DNA of 64,000 nucleotides from Astropecten irregularis (taxonomy: Eukaryota > Echinodermata > Asteroidea > Paxillosida > Astropectinidae). A program made the position numbers and the translations under genes. Location of the stretch: assembly GCA_963971285.1 (NCBI GenBank), contig OZ020247.1, positions 16,078,614-16,142,613 of the forward strand, in the 5' to 3' direction. Position 1 is the first letter of the stretch. The number at the start of each line of letters is the position of its first letter. The notes beneath the pieces are model-generated. The model was not told where the DNA came from, did not search any database, and worked only from the letters and a program-made list of their open reading frames with translations. Positions 47,001 through 56,200 of the stretch are shown here, piece after piece.

Positions 47001-50000
47001 TGCATTTTCTGTCTCAAACTCAATAATTTTTTTTTTTTTGAGGCCTTGCAAATCCTGTATGCTGCCTTTAACACAGTGGCCCTTGTTTATTGTTCAAATA
47101 TCCCTTGTTCATGATGTAACTTCCAAGTACTGTAATGAACTGCTTGCTCACGCTTGAAGAAACACACGCAGAGTCTCATAGCATGCCATTGTTCGCGCTT
47201 ACTGAGCATGCCCATTGTGCACATGTTTGGAGGAGCAATGGCTGTGGTCTGATTCAGTTAACGTCTGATTCAGTTTTTCTCACCAGAAATGACCTTTTTG
47301 GGTAAATCCAACTGCTTAAAGTCAGGAAAACTACTTTTCAGCATAGATTATCTATCAACCAACTTGTTCTGTTAGGAAATTGTAAATTATCTAGTGGAAT
47401 CTTGCAGTTAGTGATTGGAAATTACTGTAACCGCGGTTGTATAAGTACTCACAAAACATCATATGGTGGCCAATCCATTTTAATGGTATCGCTTCTCGGC
47501 CTTTTGGCTAAGATCATGTGTAAGAACTGTTCTTTTCAGATTGAAATCTGAAATGCTACCCATTGGGTGGCTTCTCTTTCAATTTGATTTTTGAAATACT
47601 GGCCAGATTTTTAGGAGCTAGCTCCTTCCTGGTCATGGGTTGGCCTGGTGTTGCACTGCTACCAGGATGTGGCCCTCTCCCTTCGGGGAAATAAACAAAT
47701 CCAAAGATAGAAATACCTTATATCTGAAATTTGAATTGCCAGAATTACAATTTTTTAATAATTTAAGGTAAAAAAGTTTCATTGTTATATTTGCATATAT
47801 TATTATCTATTTATCTATCTAAAAATCATTTCATATTCATGAAAACAATTTTGGTAGTCATGTTTTTTTGGTTGGAAAAATAGTGATAGTGGGAATGTGT
47901 TTCGTGTACATACGCTGGAAACTATTCATGCCAATTCATCTTGTGATTAATCTTAAAGAGAGCACTTAGGATTTGCAAAGATGTGTGATTTAACTTTCTT
48001 ACAGATGTTGTTTCATGTACCTTTTTACGCTTTGTTCATCTGGATAGCAGAACTATGGCCGAAATCATTTTCCGCCCGCCGAATCCTTAACGGTTACACC
48101 ACGCCTTTCGAAATGCTACCGAACGAAATTATTATACCACCCTCTCACATAAATTCGCTGTAAGTTCGCAAATTGGGTTGTTTTCACATGGACAGGACTG
48201 ATTACACTACATAGCTCTATGTCATACAGTGTACAATCATGCGGTCGATCGCCGTGTACGTAACAGACATTTACAGGTGAACAGAAATGTACCCGGGTAC
48301 CTTTAACTTTCAGATGTATGAAGATGGTGCTTGTAGAAAGAATCCTACCTAAATATTTTCGCCTGAAATGTTGTATTAATCCAGAAATTAGCAATGAGTC
48401 AGGTTTTCTCATGACTAAAATGTCCGATTGAGCTCAAATGTTCACAGGTTTATCATTTCATGTACATGCTGGATCAGACAAAGCGTGAGTGCTGTTCTGT
48501 GGCCTTTACCATTGACCTGACAGCCAAGTTGTAGCACCATCCTTCACAATTCAGCACTCCAGCTTCGAATAAGGATGATTAGCCTCCCAAATGTTATCAT
48601 TACCTGATGTGTAATATCCGGCCGACACTCTGAGGGGTCTTTGTTGAATTTCTTCATCAGATGTTTGTGCTTGTCGCAGTTTAGCAACTCATAGTTCTTA
48701 CCAGCCTGCAGAGAGGATATAAAACAAAATTCCAACTTCAAGCCTTGAATTTAATGGAGGCCACGGCCTTCGTTGCCCTAGTTCTTGGTCTTCATGCCCC
48801 CTTTAAATGATTCCATAGACATTATGATTTTCCAATGGAAGTGCCCCTTGCAGTGGAAAAGTGGCCTTGCCCCTTTCAGAACCAAATTCAAGGCCTGCAA
48901 CTTGACAAAATCTAGATTAGTCTAGTATTACCAAGCTGCATAAATGGGATATAAATTAGGCCTATAATTTTCATTACATTATTTAGCATTCTTTTAAAAT
49001 TAATGAAATATGTCACAGTTTTTCAACTTATGACTGCTACTGCTTAAAAAAAAAATGCAGTGTATATTTTGCCAGCACGGACATTCTTCATGTAAATGCT
49101 AAATTTTTTGCCATTCCCTTGCACTGTTGCAGTATGCCACGCCAGCAAGAAAGTCCCTCTGGCAAAATAACGTTTAGAGAGAGAGGGCCAGCATAATGGG
49201 ACATATCAAGAATTGGCCGATCAGAAGAATGCTGGTGTTGGCAAAATATACATTGCATGCATTTCTTTCTCCCTACATATCTGATAAGACCAGTAACTCC
49301 AGTGACATGAAAATGTCAACATCATTAATGAGGAGTAATTTGGTAATAATTATTTGGTTTACTACAAGGTACGATGCTTATAAAGGGAAAAAAAAAAAAC
49401 TTTTTGTATTAAGAGACTTACTTAAATTAAGTCATGGTGTCCTCTTCAATATTATTACCAAGGTTAAATTTGTGGACAGAGGGCAGGGCTTTGATTTTTT
49501 AGGGAAAGTATGGGGTAAAAACGGTAATGAAGAGTACAAGATGCGACATTTCACGAACGCACGGAACGGCCGCAGACGAGAATATTTCAATATGGTCTAG
49601 TGTCTGCTCTCAGAGACTCAGTCATTGTGTGGACTTTTGATACGTTGGGTGTAGGTACCAGACTAAACTAGACTAGCCAGACCAGACAAAATGGCCGACG
49701 GGCTTGAACATGATGATGCATGATGTGTAACATAAGGTTCCATACGTTTAATACTCGTATAAGTAGTAGGGCCTAGTAGTAGTACTGACTACTGCAACGT
49801 GGTAACCTCATGCCTGGTACTACTAGTAGTAGGCCCTACTAACTATTGGTAGGCCTAACTTTTTTAGTCACTGATACCATGGAGGAAGGAATCGTATCGA
49901 AAAAATGATTTTGGGTCATCTCGTACCCAAGTTAAGTCGTACCCAAGTCATCTCGTACCCAAGTTAACTCGTACCCAAGTTAAGTCGTACCCAAGTCAAC

Positions 50001-50750
50001 TCGTACCCAAGTCAAGTCGTACCCAAGTCAACTCGTACCCAAGTCAACTCGTACCCCTATGCAATTGTGAATAAAATCCCGTTCGTGTAGACTGTGACAT
50101 TTTAGTTATCGTATTTTAATGTCTCTTTTAATCGAAAAAATCACATTAACTTCAAAATTATTATTTATCCGCCTCCAAAAAATTCCTATTTCAAAATCAA
50201 TTGAACAACACCCCACCCCTCACCGTCCGTATCAAAATTAAAACAAACAGACAGTAGGCTAAGACTAGTTCAAAAGTTGTAGTTTTATATATTCATCTTA
50301 ATTCAACCTTTACATAGATGTCAATTTAATACAAGTACGTAGTATGACAGCTTCGAAGTCTGTTGGCGGCAGCCGCATGCCTTGTGCAATAATGGGGTAC
50401 GACTTGACTCGGGTACGACTTAACTTAGGTACGAGTTAACTTGGGTACGAGATGACTTGGGTACGAGTTGACTTGGGTGTCATTTTTGGGGTACGAGTTG
50501 ACTTGGGTACGAGTTAACTTGGGTACGACTTGACCCATTTCGGAAAAGATTGAGTGGCAAGTTTGGCATGTTTGGATGAAAACAACAAACAGAAATCGAA
50601 TTTCAAAATTACCTTCACAGATTCAAGCGAAGATCGCTCTAATACAACAATAAGTCTCTTTCGAGTGTGTTTATCGTGGATGGTTTTGATGATTTTCTGT
50701 TTCTTTTTACTCGGTCCGTCGTCGCCCTCGTGTTCCCTGCGCGCAGCCAT
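43924..50750 (-). CDS. EMG1: EMG1/NEP1 18S rRNA pseudouridine N1-methyltransferase, five exons, complete
   Basis: Family knowledge: EMG1 is a SPOUT-class enzyme that N1-methylates a hypermodified pseudouridine of 18S rRNA and is an SSU-processome factor in the nucleolus. Seen: exons 50613-50750, 48604-48705, 45913-46054, 44749-44957 and 43924-44037 total 705 nt with consistent phases, giving 234 aa (human about 244). Landmarks in order: RLIVVLERSSLESVK, YELLNCDKHK, RPDITHQ, DSPLNRAGLLQV, SPQTRIPRTFDRFCGLM, GPQKLLKVIKNPVSDHLP, KKIGTSYS, GAMAHGK, LYPLSAALTCAK and a C-terminal AWGVV. Asp76 in RPDITHQ corresponds to human Asp86, the residue mutated in Bowen-Conradi syndrome. The N-terminus is Lys-rich and diverged. 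A U2-like RNA gene lies antisense in intron 2. Confidence 0.97.
44163..44352. repeat. TATAGCGG-type MITE family (representative)
   Basis: Ends CAGTGGACTGGAACGCCGCT and GTGGCGTTCCACTGTA form the inverted termini; interior includes GCCAAATGTTTGG. Other copies: 1793-1991, 4906-5086, 11703-11898, 11899-12196 (with insert), 22072-22382 and part at 30945-31030. Confidence 0.75.
44570..44715. repeat. GATCCTGCTAGGATCGAAACG repeat family
   Basis: Contains AAAGATCCTGCTAGGATCGA, CAGGCCCTCCTAATAACTCC and CATTTCAGGCCACTATTTTG. Other copies: 3045-3100, 22090-22250, 42245-42330, 53285-53330 and 55450-55645 (an inverted pair). Confidence 0.7.
44749..44957 (-). CDS. EMG1: EMG1 exon 4
   Basis: Acceptor ATACCTCTAG, donor GTAAGA. 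Encodes VQLLHKLSISASDGPQKLLK, VIKNPVSDHLPAGCKKIGTS and IVIGAMAHGK; the last glycine-containing segments form the S-adenosylmethionine pocket in EMG1 structures. Confidence 0.96.
45660..45830 (-). mobile_element. tRNA-derived SINE (family A)
   Basis: Minus-strand copy in EMG1 intron 3; reading the minus strand, GGCTCAGTTGGTAGAGCACC and GGTTCGAATCCCGCTCC are the two internal promoter boxes. Confidence 0.8.
45913..46054 (-). CDS. EMG1: EMG1 exon 3
   Basis: Acceptor CTTCTCAG, donor GTAAGG, ends in phase 1. Encodes CLLMLFDSPLNRAGLLQVFV and SPQTRIPRTFDRFCGLM, part of the knot fold and RNA-binding surface. Confidence 0.95.
46718..46918 (-). mobile_element. tRNA-derived SINE (family A), near full length
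   Basis: Longest copy: from the head ATGGCTTCTGGCTGCCAAAC to the 3' tail TTTCCCTTGTGGTTATTTGA on the minus strand. Useful as the family consensus for this window. Lies in EMG1 intron 2. Confidence 0.82.
46920..47085. repeat. CATCTGATGAACCAAGATTT repeat
   Basis: Shares about 150 bp with 61765-61915, including CCATGGTGACTGTTT, CATTTTCTGTCTCAAA and GGCCTTGCAAATCCT. Directly follows the SINE at 46718-46918. Confidence 0.65.
47488..47692 (+). ncRNA. Divergent U2-like spliceosomal snRNA gene
   Basis: The first 29 nt (47488-47516, beginning ATCGCTTCTCGGCC) match U2 stem-loop I exactly. Then CTGTTCTT, a stem IIa (TTTCAGATT/AATCTGAAA), a second stem (GCTACCC/GGGTGGC), an Sm-like site (GATTTTTGA), a stem III containing AGGAGCTAGCTCCT, and a stem IV (CCTGGT, loop GTTGCACTGCT, ACCAGG) follow in U2 order. 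Outside the first hairpin the sequence is heavily changed but the helices stay paired. The branch-site-recognition stretch normally reading GTGTAGTATCTG reads GTGTAAGAACTG. The gene lies in EMG1 intron 2 on the opposite strand. The 3' end is uncertain, about 47680-47695. It could be a functional variant or an old pseudogene kept by chance; paired helices argue for the former. Confidence 0.85.
47693..47711 (+). promoter_or_regulatory. snRNA 3' box candidate
   Basis: AAACAAATCCAAAGATAGA just after the U2-like sequence ends in AAAGATAGA, fitting the AAARNNAGA core of the metazoan snRNA 3'-end-formation signal at the expected distance. I could not identify a PSE upstream with confidence. Confidence 0.5.
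47945..48075. repeat. AGGATTTGCAAAGATG repeat
   Basis: Matches 20120-20320: AGGATTTGCAAAGATG, CTTACAGATGTTGTTTCATG and CGCTTTGTTCATCTGGATAG. Appears as two halves in each place. Confidence 0.6.
48604..48705 (-). CDS. EMG1: EMG1 exon 2
   Basis: Acceptor CTCTCTGCAG, donor GTAATG, 34 codons in phase 0: AGKNYELLNCDKHKHLMKKF then NKDPSECRPDITHQ. Confidence 0.95.
48741..48897. mobile_element. hAT-like MITE, second copy
   Basis: Inverted relative to 11981-12148, same internal sequence (CAATGGAAGTGCCCCTTGCA), flanked by CAACTTCA (48733-48740) and CAACTTGA (48898-48905). In EMG1 intron 1, 28 bp upstream of the exon-2 acceptor. Confidence 0.78.
49915..50535. mobile_element. TU-like foldback element with tandem-repeat inverted arms
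   Basis: Left arm 49917-50057 is about nine copies of a 16-bp unit (TCGTACCCAAGTCAAC and variants). Right arm 50395-50535 carries the same unit inverted (GGTACGAGTTGACTTG). The ends are GGGTCA and TGACCC, with ATTT-like bases outside. The core (about 50060-50390) is AT-rich and has no recognised gene. Family knowledge: sea urchin TU elements have this design of outer arms made of short direct repeats. It lies in EMG1 intron 1, 77 bp from exon 1. Confidence 0.75.
50613..50750 (-). CDS. EMG1: EMG1 exon 1
   Basis: Start chosen at 50750 (AAGATGG context, MAARREHEGDDG), giving a length close to the family. The frame stays open upstream with other Met codons (for example in KMNARGRYSYR), so a longer N-terminus cannot be excluded. 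Donor GTAATT after SLESVK. Confidence 0.9.
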
Positions 50751-52625
50751 CTTGGAATCCAAGAAACAGCGGTATGAATAGCGCCCTCGCGCGTTCATTT
50801 TGGGAAAGGGATGGGCAGTCTTTTTTGACTCGACATCCGTCGTCATCATGTTATGATTCCGCGGTTTATCCATGGTAGGAATGGTAGCATACCGCAACAG
50901 AAATCTTCACTTTACCAATAATTTACAGGGTATGAAGGTATTTTCTCTTCAGAATATAGTAAAACCTATTGACCAAAAACAATTTTGATCTACGGAATAT
51001 AAAAAAATTCCTGTAAACAGATTTTCAAAATATGGGACTTGGAATTTCACAGATGAACTGTTACTGTATCTTTCTTGATATTTTTTTCCCACGAATCTGC
51101 TTTAAAAAAGTATGAAGCCCCCTTTTAAGGTACAGTACGTGATTGGTAACATACTCCGAACAGAAATGTCCACAGTCCAATGTCCCTTATTTGACTTTAG
51201 GGGTTGACAGTCTGTCGGTCTGACCGTCAACCCTAAAAGTCAAAAAAGGGAGTTCAGCGCCCCAGTTACTTGGTCTAGTAGGCATATTTATCCAGAAATT
51301 AGTACAAAGACCCAAAACAGTTTTGATCTCGGGGTCAGATCAAAACCGTTCATTGTTTTATAAGAAAAATTTAGTTCGCTATTTACTCGTGACTCAGATG
51401 TCCGATTGAGCTCAAATGAATTTTTTCACAATTCTATTATTTCATGTACACACTGGATTAGGTGTGAGTGCCGTTCTGCGACCTTTACCATTATCGAAAT
51501 CACCCACAATGGCACAACAACAATAAAAGCAACGTGACAACAATAGCAACAAACCAAGCCAACTTGGCTGTGATTCATCAACATAGTTTGAAACCACAAA
51601 ATGAGAAGAGATGCCATAAAATTGAATAGGTGTTCACTGTTCCGATAATCATTATGTTTGCATAAGTTAACCGTGCAACCGCGAAACAGACAGGAGGCGG
51701 AATAATCCACTTCAAAATGATTCGCACATTGATTGCACTCGCCCTCATATTCCATTCATCCTAAATCTCAATGACTGTGCAAACATCAATTATCCCCCGT
51801 GATTGTACTCAGGAAACGGCCAGAGTAAACAAACTATGTTTTTCCCCCTACTTTATAAAATGCATCTTCTTCGTCGAGATGATGACAACAACTAAATCGA
51901 TTCCTCCATCAGTGGAATATCCTCCCTGGCTCATCAGCTCCTGATACTGTTTCCTGACAGGACAAGACCTATCCGTTCTGTCCTTGTTGCTCCTGGTAAC
52001 GGTCTCCATTACCCCTCTTCTCTGGTGACCAAGGCTTGCTACCTTCGGTAGAGAGTAACAAACAATACAGCCCCAAGGCCGCGGCGATGGACTGTTCTTC
52101 GTCACCAAACCCAGTGGCTCATTTCAGAGCATCATTGTGCTTTGAATAAACTCTTCTTGTAGTTGTACAGTCACAAAGCATTTACAACCCTTCATCCTGC
52201 AGGCCTGCCGCCAGATTTCTTGGAGAGGTGAAGCCAAGCGGTCATCCTTTTGTCATGGAAATCATTTGTTGTGAGAGCACTTCGATCTTCTGAGGCGCAA
52301 AACCTGATTTGTGTATAGGTTACCTAAAGGGACCAAGTGACCAACACTATAGCACATGTATCATCATGCTGTGAGAAAAGCTGCTCGTCTTTTTTGAGTT
52401 CCATTGAGCGAAGAGAGGAAGTAGAGAAAGGACTGGGTGAAACTGTTCGATGATGGGGCAACCCAGGAATTTTCTATCTTGGTAAAGAGATGAAATTAGT
52501 CTACCGATGCATCGAAGGGATGGTATGGATCAGGACTTGTTTTTCCTCTTCACGCAGTTGAGAAATCGGTTCGTCATACTGAGTGAGATCGATCATCATT
52601 TCACGCCGTGTGCCTTCTCGTCATC
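50751..52625. other. Head-to-head spacer between EMG1 and the plus-strand gene
   Basis: Contains two adjacent degraded MITE copies (about 50878-51122 and 51129-51500; recognisable by TTTTGATCTCGGGGTCAGA and TCCGATTGAGCTCAAATG). A near-consensus RFX X-box-like site, GTTGCTCCTGGTAAC, is at 51986-52000. The 52110-52625 part is presumably 5' UTR or promoter of the plus-strand gene. The open readings here show no family resemblance. Confidence 0.5.
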
Positions 52626-53245
52626 ATGGCTTTGCGTCCGGCCAAAGCATCTTGTGACAAATTCCTTCAGTTTCAGGACCAGGACAAACTGGGAGGAGGT
52701 TTCGCCGACATCTGCACCTGCGTCTGGCGACCGGGACTCGTTCACCGTAGCGGCCAGCCAGCCACTCCGTGCATGTGCCCCTCAGCCCACCAGGAGCCGG
52801 GCACGCCACTAGCCGGCTGGTTCGGCACTCCCCCGGCGGCCTCTGCCACCACCGCGACACCTCGGTCGACTCTGGCCGTGAATCATCAGTCGGAGTCGGT
52901 CGGCTCGTCTTCGATGCAGTCACGGAAGGTCTTAGCCGAGCACAACGGGAAGTCTGCTCGCAAGGGGAGAACCTCGAACAAACTACCGGCTAAACCTGCA
53001 AGGCAGTTAGGGGTAGACACCACCAGTGATCGTAGGCCTACCCCGAGGAGCAGCGATCATGCGTCGCTACATCGTGATGTAGCTTTCAAACATCGGAGGC
53101 AAGCCGGGGAATACATCAATGAATACCGGGACAAACACACCCTGCGCCTGGTCGGTAGAGACGGAAGCCCCGTGGTGGGAGACGGAGATGCAGGGTTTGG
53201 AAAGAACCTCCCAAACCCGTACTTATTCAAGTCAGAGAACTTCAG
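52626..53245 (+). CDS. Uncharacterised gene, exon 1
   Basis: Begins MALRPAKASCDKFLQFQDQD and ends in phase 2 after KSENF at donor GTAATA. GC-rich with high-quality open frame over 620 nt. Confidence 0.82.
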
Positions 53246-56200
53246 GTAATATGAGCTAACAATTCAAAGTTATCAATGCAAGTAATGAACTACTCATCAG
53301 CCAAAATAATGACCTGAAAATTAGTGGCTTTCCTGACCTGTACCAGCAATGCATGCCCAATGCCTTTTTGAGTGCACTTGGGAAGAAAATAGCACGTGTT
53401 TAAAGGTACACGCCGGCTTCAAAGTCCAAAAAAATGAAGAGTGCAGAGTATAACACAATATTTCTAGAACACTTGATGAAGGTTTTCGTGAAAAAAAAAT
53501 CAGAAATAAGTCGTTTAATTAGGGTTAATTAACGGAAATCAAAATAAGGTCAAAGGTTAGCGTATACGCATTTCCAGCCGTAACAAGTGTTAGAAGGATG
53601 TGGCACACCAATGGTTTTAGACTGGTGCTCATAGCTGTGACTAAAATGTTGCAGCTGCCGTATGAGAATTCCAGGAACGCGATACACGTACGTTCAATAG
53701 GCAAAACATAAACAATAACTGAATTAGGCGAATCCGTCTTTCTGTTGAAAACATAAGACTTTTCAGAATTATTCACAAAACGTTTGTGAGTTGACGCAAC
53801 GTTTGCCAGTTGACGCAACGATTGCGAGTTGACGTAATGTTTGCGAGTTGATGCAATGTTTGCAAGTTGACGTAATGTTTGCAAGTTGACGTAATGTTTG
53901 CGAGTTGATGCAATGTTTGCAAGTTGACGTAATGTTTGCGAGTTGATGCAATGTTTGCGAGTTGACGCAATGTTTGCGAGTTGACGTAATGTTTTCGAGT
54001 TGACGCAAAGGATTTTGAGGGCATGATCGATGAAACAATTTTCGAGGGACCAAAACAATTTCCACATATACACACAATATAATTTTGAGAATCACACAAA
54101 AAGGTTTTGATGGCATAAAATGATTTTCATGTATACAAGAAATTATCTCGAGGCTTTCTTGCTCCACGGCTCGAAAATCCCCCCCCCCCCCAAATGCAAC
54201 GGAGACCGGGTGAGTGACTCAACGCACGATCTCGCATCAAAAATGCTACACGTACGGTACGGGGAGCGTGGACCGCACTGGTGGTTATCACGGGCCCATG
54301 CCCCGGGCTGAATGCGTCGTAAAACCCCACGGGCTGTGTCTTCAGAGGTGGTAGGGCACCCGCAGTTACCGGTCTTTTATAAATTCTAAATTAGACATTT
54401 AAATGTTGCTTTATCGCGTTGGAAATTCTTAATTTTAAAAAGGAAATACCCAGGTCGAACAGTTAAGGTTTGGTGAAAAGAAAACCAGCGATTAAACAAA
54501 AAGTTATACTAAATTTTGTATAGTAAAAAAAAGCTTTTAAACGACTGGAAGTGAAACTTACACATGATCACGTGGGTTTTCTGAGTCAAAATTTTGACTC
54601 AGAAAACCCACGTGACTAACGGTTTTTCGTATTTATCATGAAAACGGCTCAATTTTACCGTTTATTTGTGTGGAATGTTCTATTCTACATTTGGAAGACC
54701 TTTCCAGTCATGATAAAGGCATGCATTGGCGCCAAAAGGCGCCCAAAAAAGCGCAACGAGGCCGGCGTGTACCTTTAAGCTAATACATGTACCACATCCC
54801 ACTCTCTCTTTTTTAAGAAACAAAGTGCGTATAAACGTCTACTCTAAACTTGTAAGGAAAATTAGGGTAGCACTTAAAGACTACCTACTGGAGAAAAACT
54901 ACATAAGCTTTTCTCCTTAAGTGCAGTGCTACCCTAATTTTCTTTATCATTTCGATAGACTGACACGGCTACCCACAATTTTCTTCTAATAGGAATCAAA
55001 TGGAAATACAAATTTGCAATGCCCCCCCAAAATCGAGGCCTTCTAAGTAGAGGAAATGACTCATTATACCATTACAGCTGTTCACATAACTTTGTCGGTG
55101 CATGGAGTAAAATGAACTTCTAAAGCACGACTTACTGCAAAAGTGCATTCCTGGCCAAGTAGCCATTGATATTAATCCAAGCAGCCCACCACCAACACGA
55201 TCTCGTGGAACGCCGGGCAGAGCCTTCCCTTTTTACAGATCATATTGACAGATGATGGGAGCTCGTATTTAATTTTGGAAAGCAAACACGAGTTAACAAT
55301 GAACTCTGTTTGATGTGGGATCGGTCTGCGACTCGAACGGTACTTAGCGGTTGCAAGTTGTTGGCCGACTCGATATTTGTTTTTCTTATAGGAACGATTC
55401 TGGAGCGAGTGTCAGTCGGATTGAGATAAAAATCTGGACAAGTAATGATTGCTGCAATCTCAGCTCATGCATCAGACAAAATAATGACCTGAAATTTATA
55501 AAATACTTGGATCCTAGCAGAATTTTTCTCAAAGCCTAAAAGCAGGATCTTTCTCAAAGGCTAAAATTGGCATTAGCCTTTGAGAAAGATCCTGCTAAAG
55601 TGCTAGGATCCAAACGCGTCAGGCCCTCCTAACTCCAAGCAAAAAAATATGGACTTAAAACGTCACTTAAGATTATTTCATGCTTGTATCTCTCAAATGG
55701 CGTCATATACAGGACAAACATAGTGAAAAATATAACTCGCTGACTGCTACACTTCTTTTCTTATCTACGTATTTTTCTAGGAAGATGTACAGAAGGCTTG
55801 AGGAATATCTAAAGACACGACCTAAACCACCCAGTGATACTCTACCATTAGCTATAGAAAGAAGGTACGTATATACAACATGGCGGTAGCAACTGAAGGC
55901 TGTTGTATTGTGGTACGACTGCATGACGTCGGTTCCCATGTGAAATCAAAGACCTCTATTATGGAATCTCTCAATTGTTCCACGAAGTTCTGTGATCCAA
56001 TTATTAGAGCTCAGACTTCTTATGTACATGGGGCCCTTCAGGGAATAATTGTTCATCAGCCTATATCGGTTAAATTGGGCCAAACTCTTTTCAATTGCAT
56101 TTGCGTCATCATTCTGAACCTTTGACAACCCGATTGCTGGTGTTGATGCTGGTGGCGCACCCTACTGGCGTCTGGGCACTTAAAAAACACATCAGAAGCA

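Larger units (their letters stand above)
53404..54774. mobile_element. 1.37-kb TTAA-flanked non-autonomous DNA transposon
   Basis: Perfect terminal inverted repeat AGGTACACGCCGGC/GCCGGCGTGTACCT with TTAA on each side (53400-53403 and 54775-54778), as for piggyBac or Kolobok elements. Carries the 19-bp tandem array and a 48-bp perfect palindrome. In intron 1 of the uncharacterised gene. Confidence 0.8.

Noticed and set aside
49915-50535. CRISPR-like array
   Set aside because: Units are contiguous 16-bp repeats with no spacers, arms are inverted, and the genome is eukaryotic.
51426-52108. Minus-strand ORFs (109 and 86 aa) upstream of EMG1 as extra exons
   Set aside because: EMG1 is complete without them; no fitting splice phase and no family resemblance.
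53525-54167. Three overlapping minus-strand ORFs with RQLANIASTRKH-type repeats
   Set aside because: All three frames of the 19-bp array are open because the unit has no stop; the array is inside a transposon.
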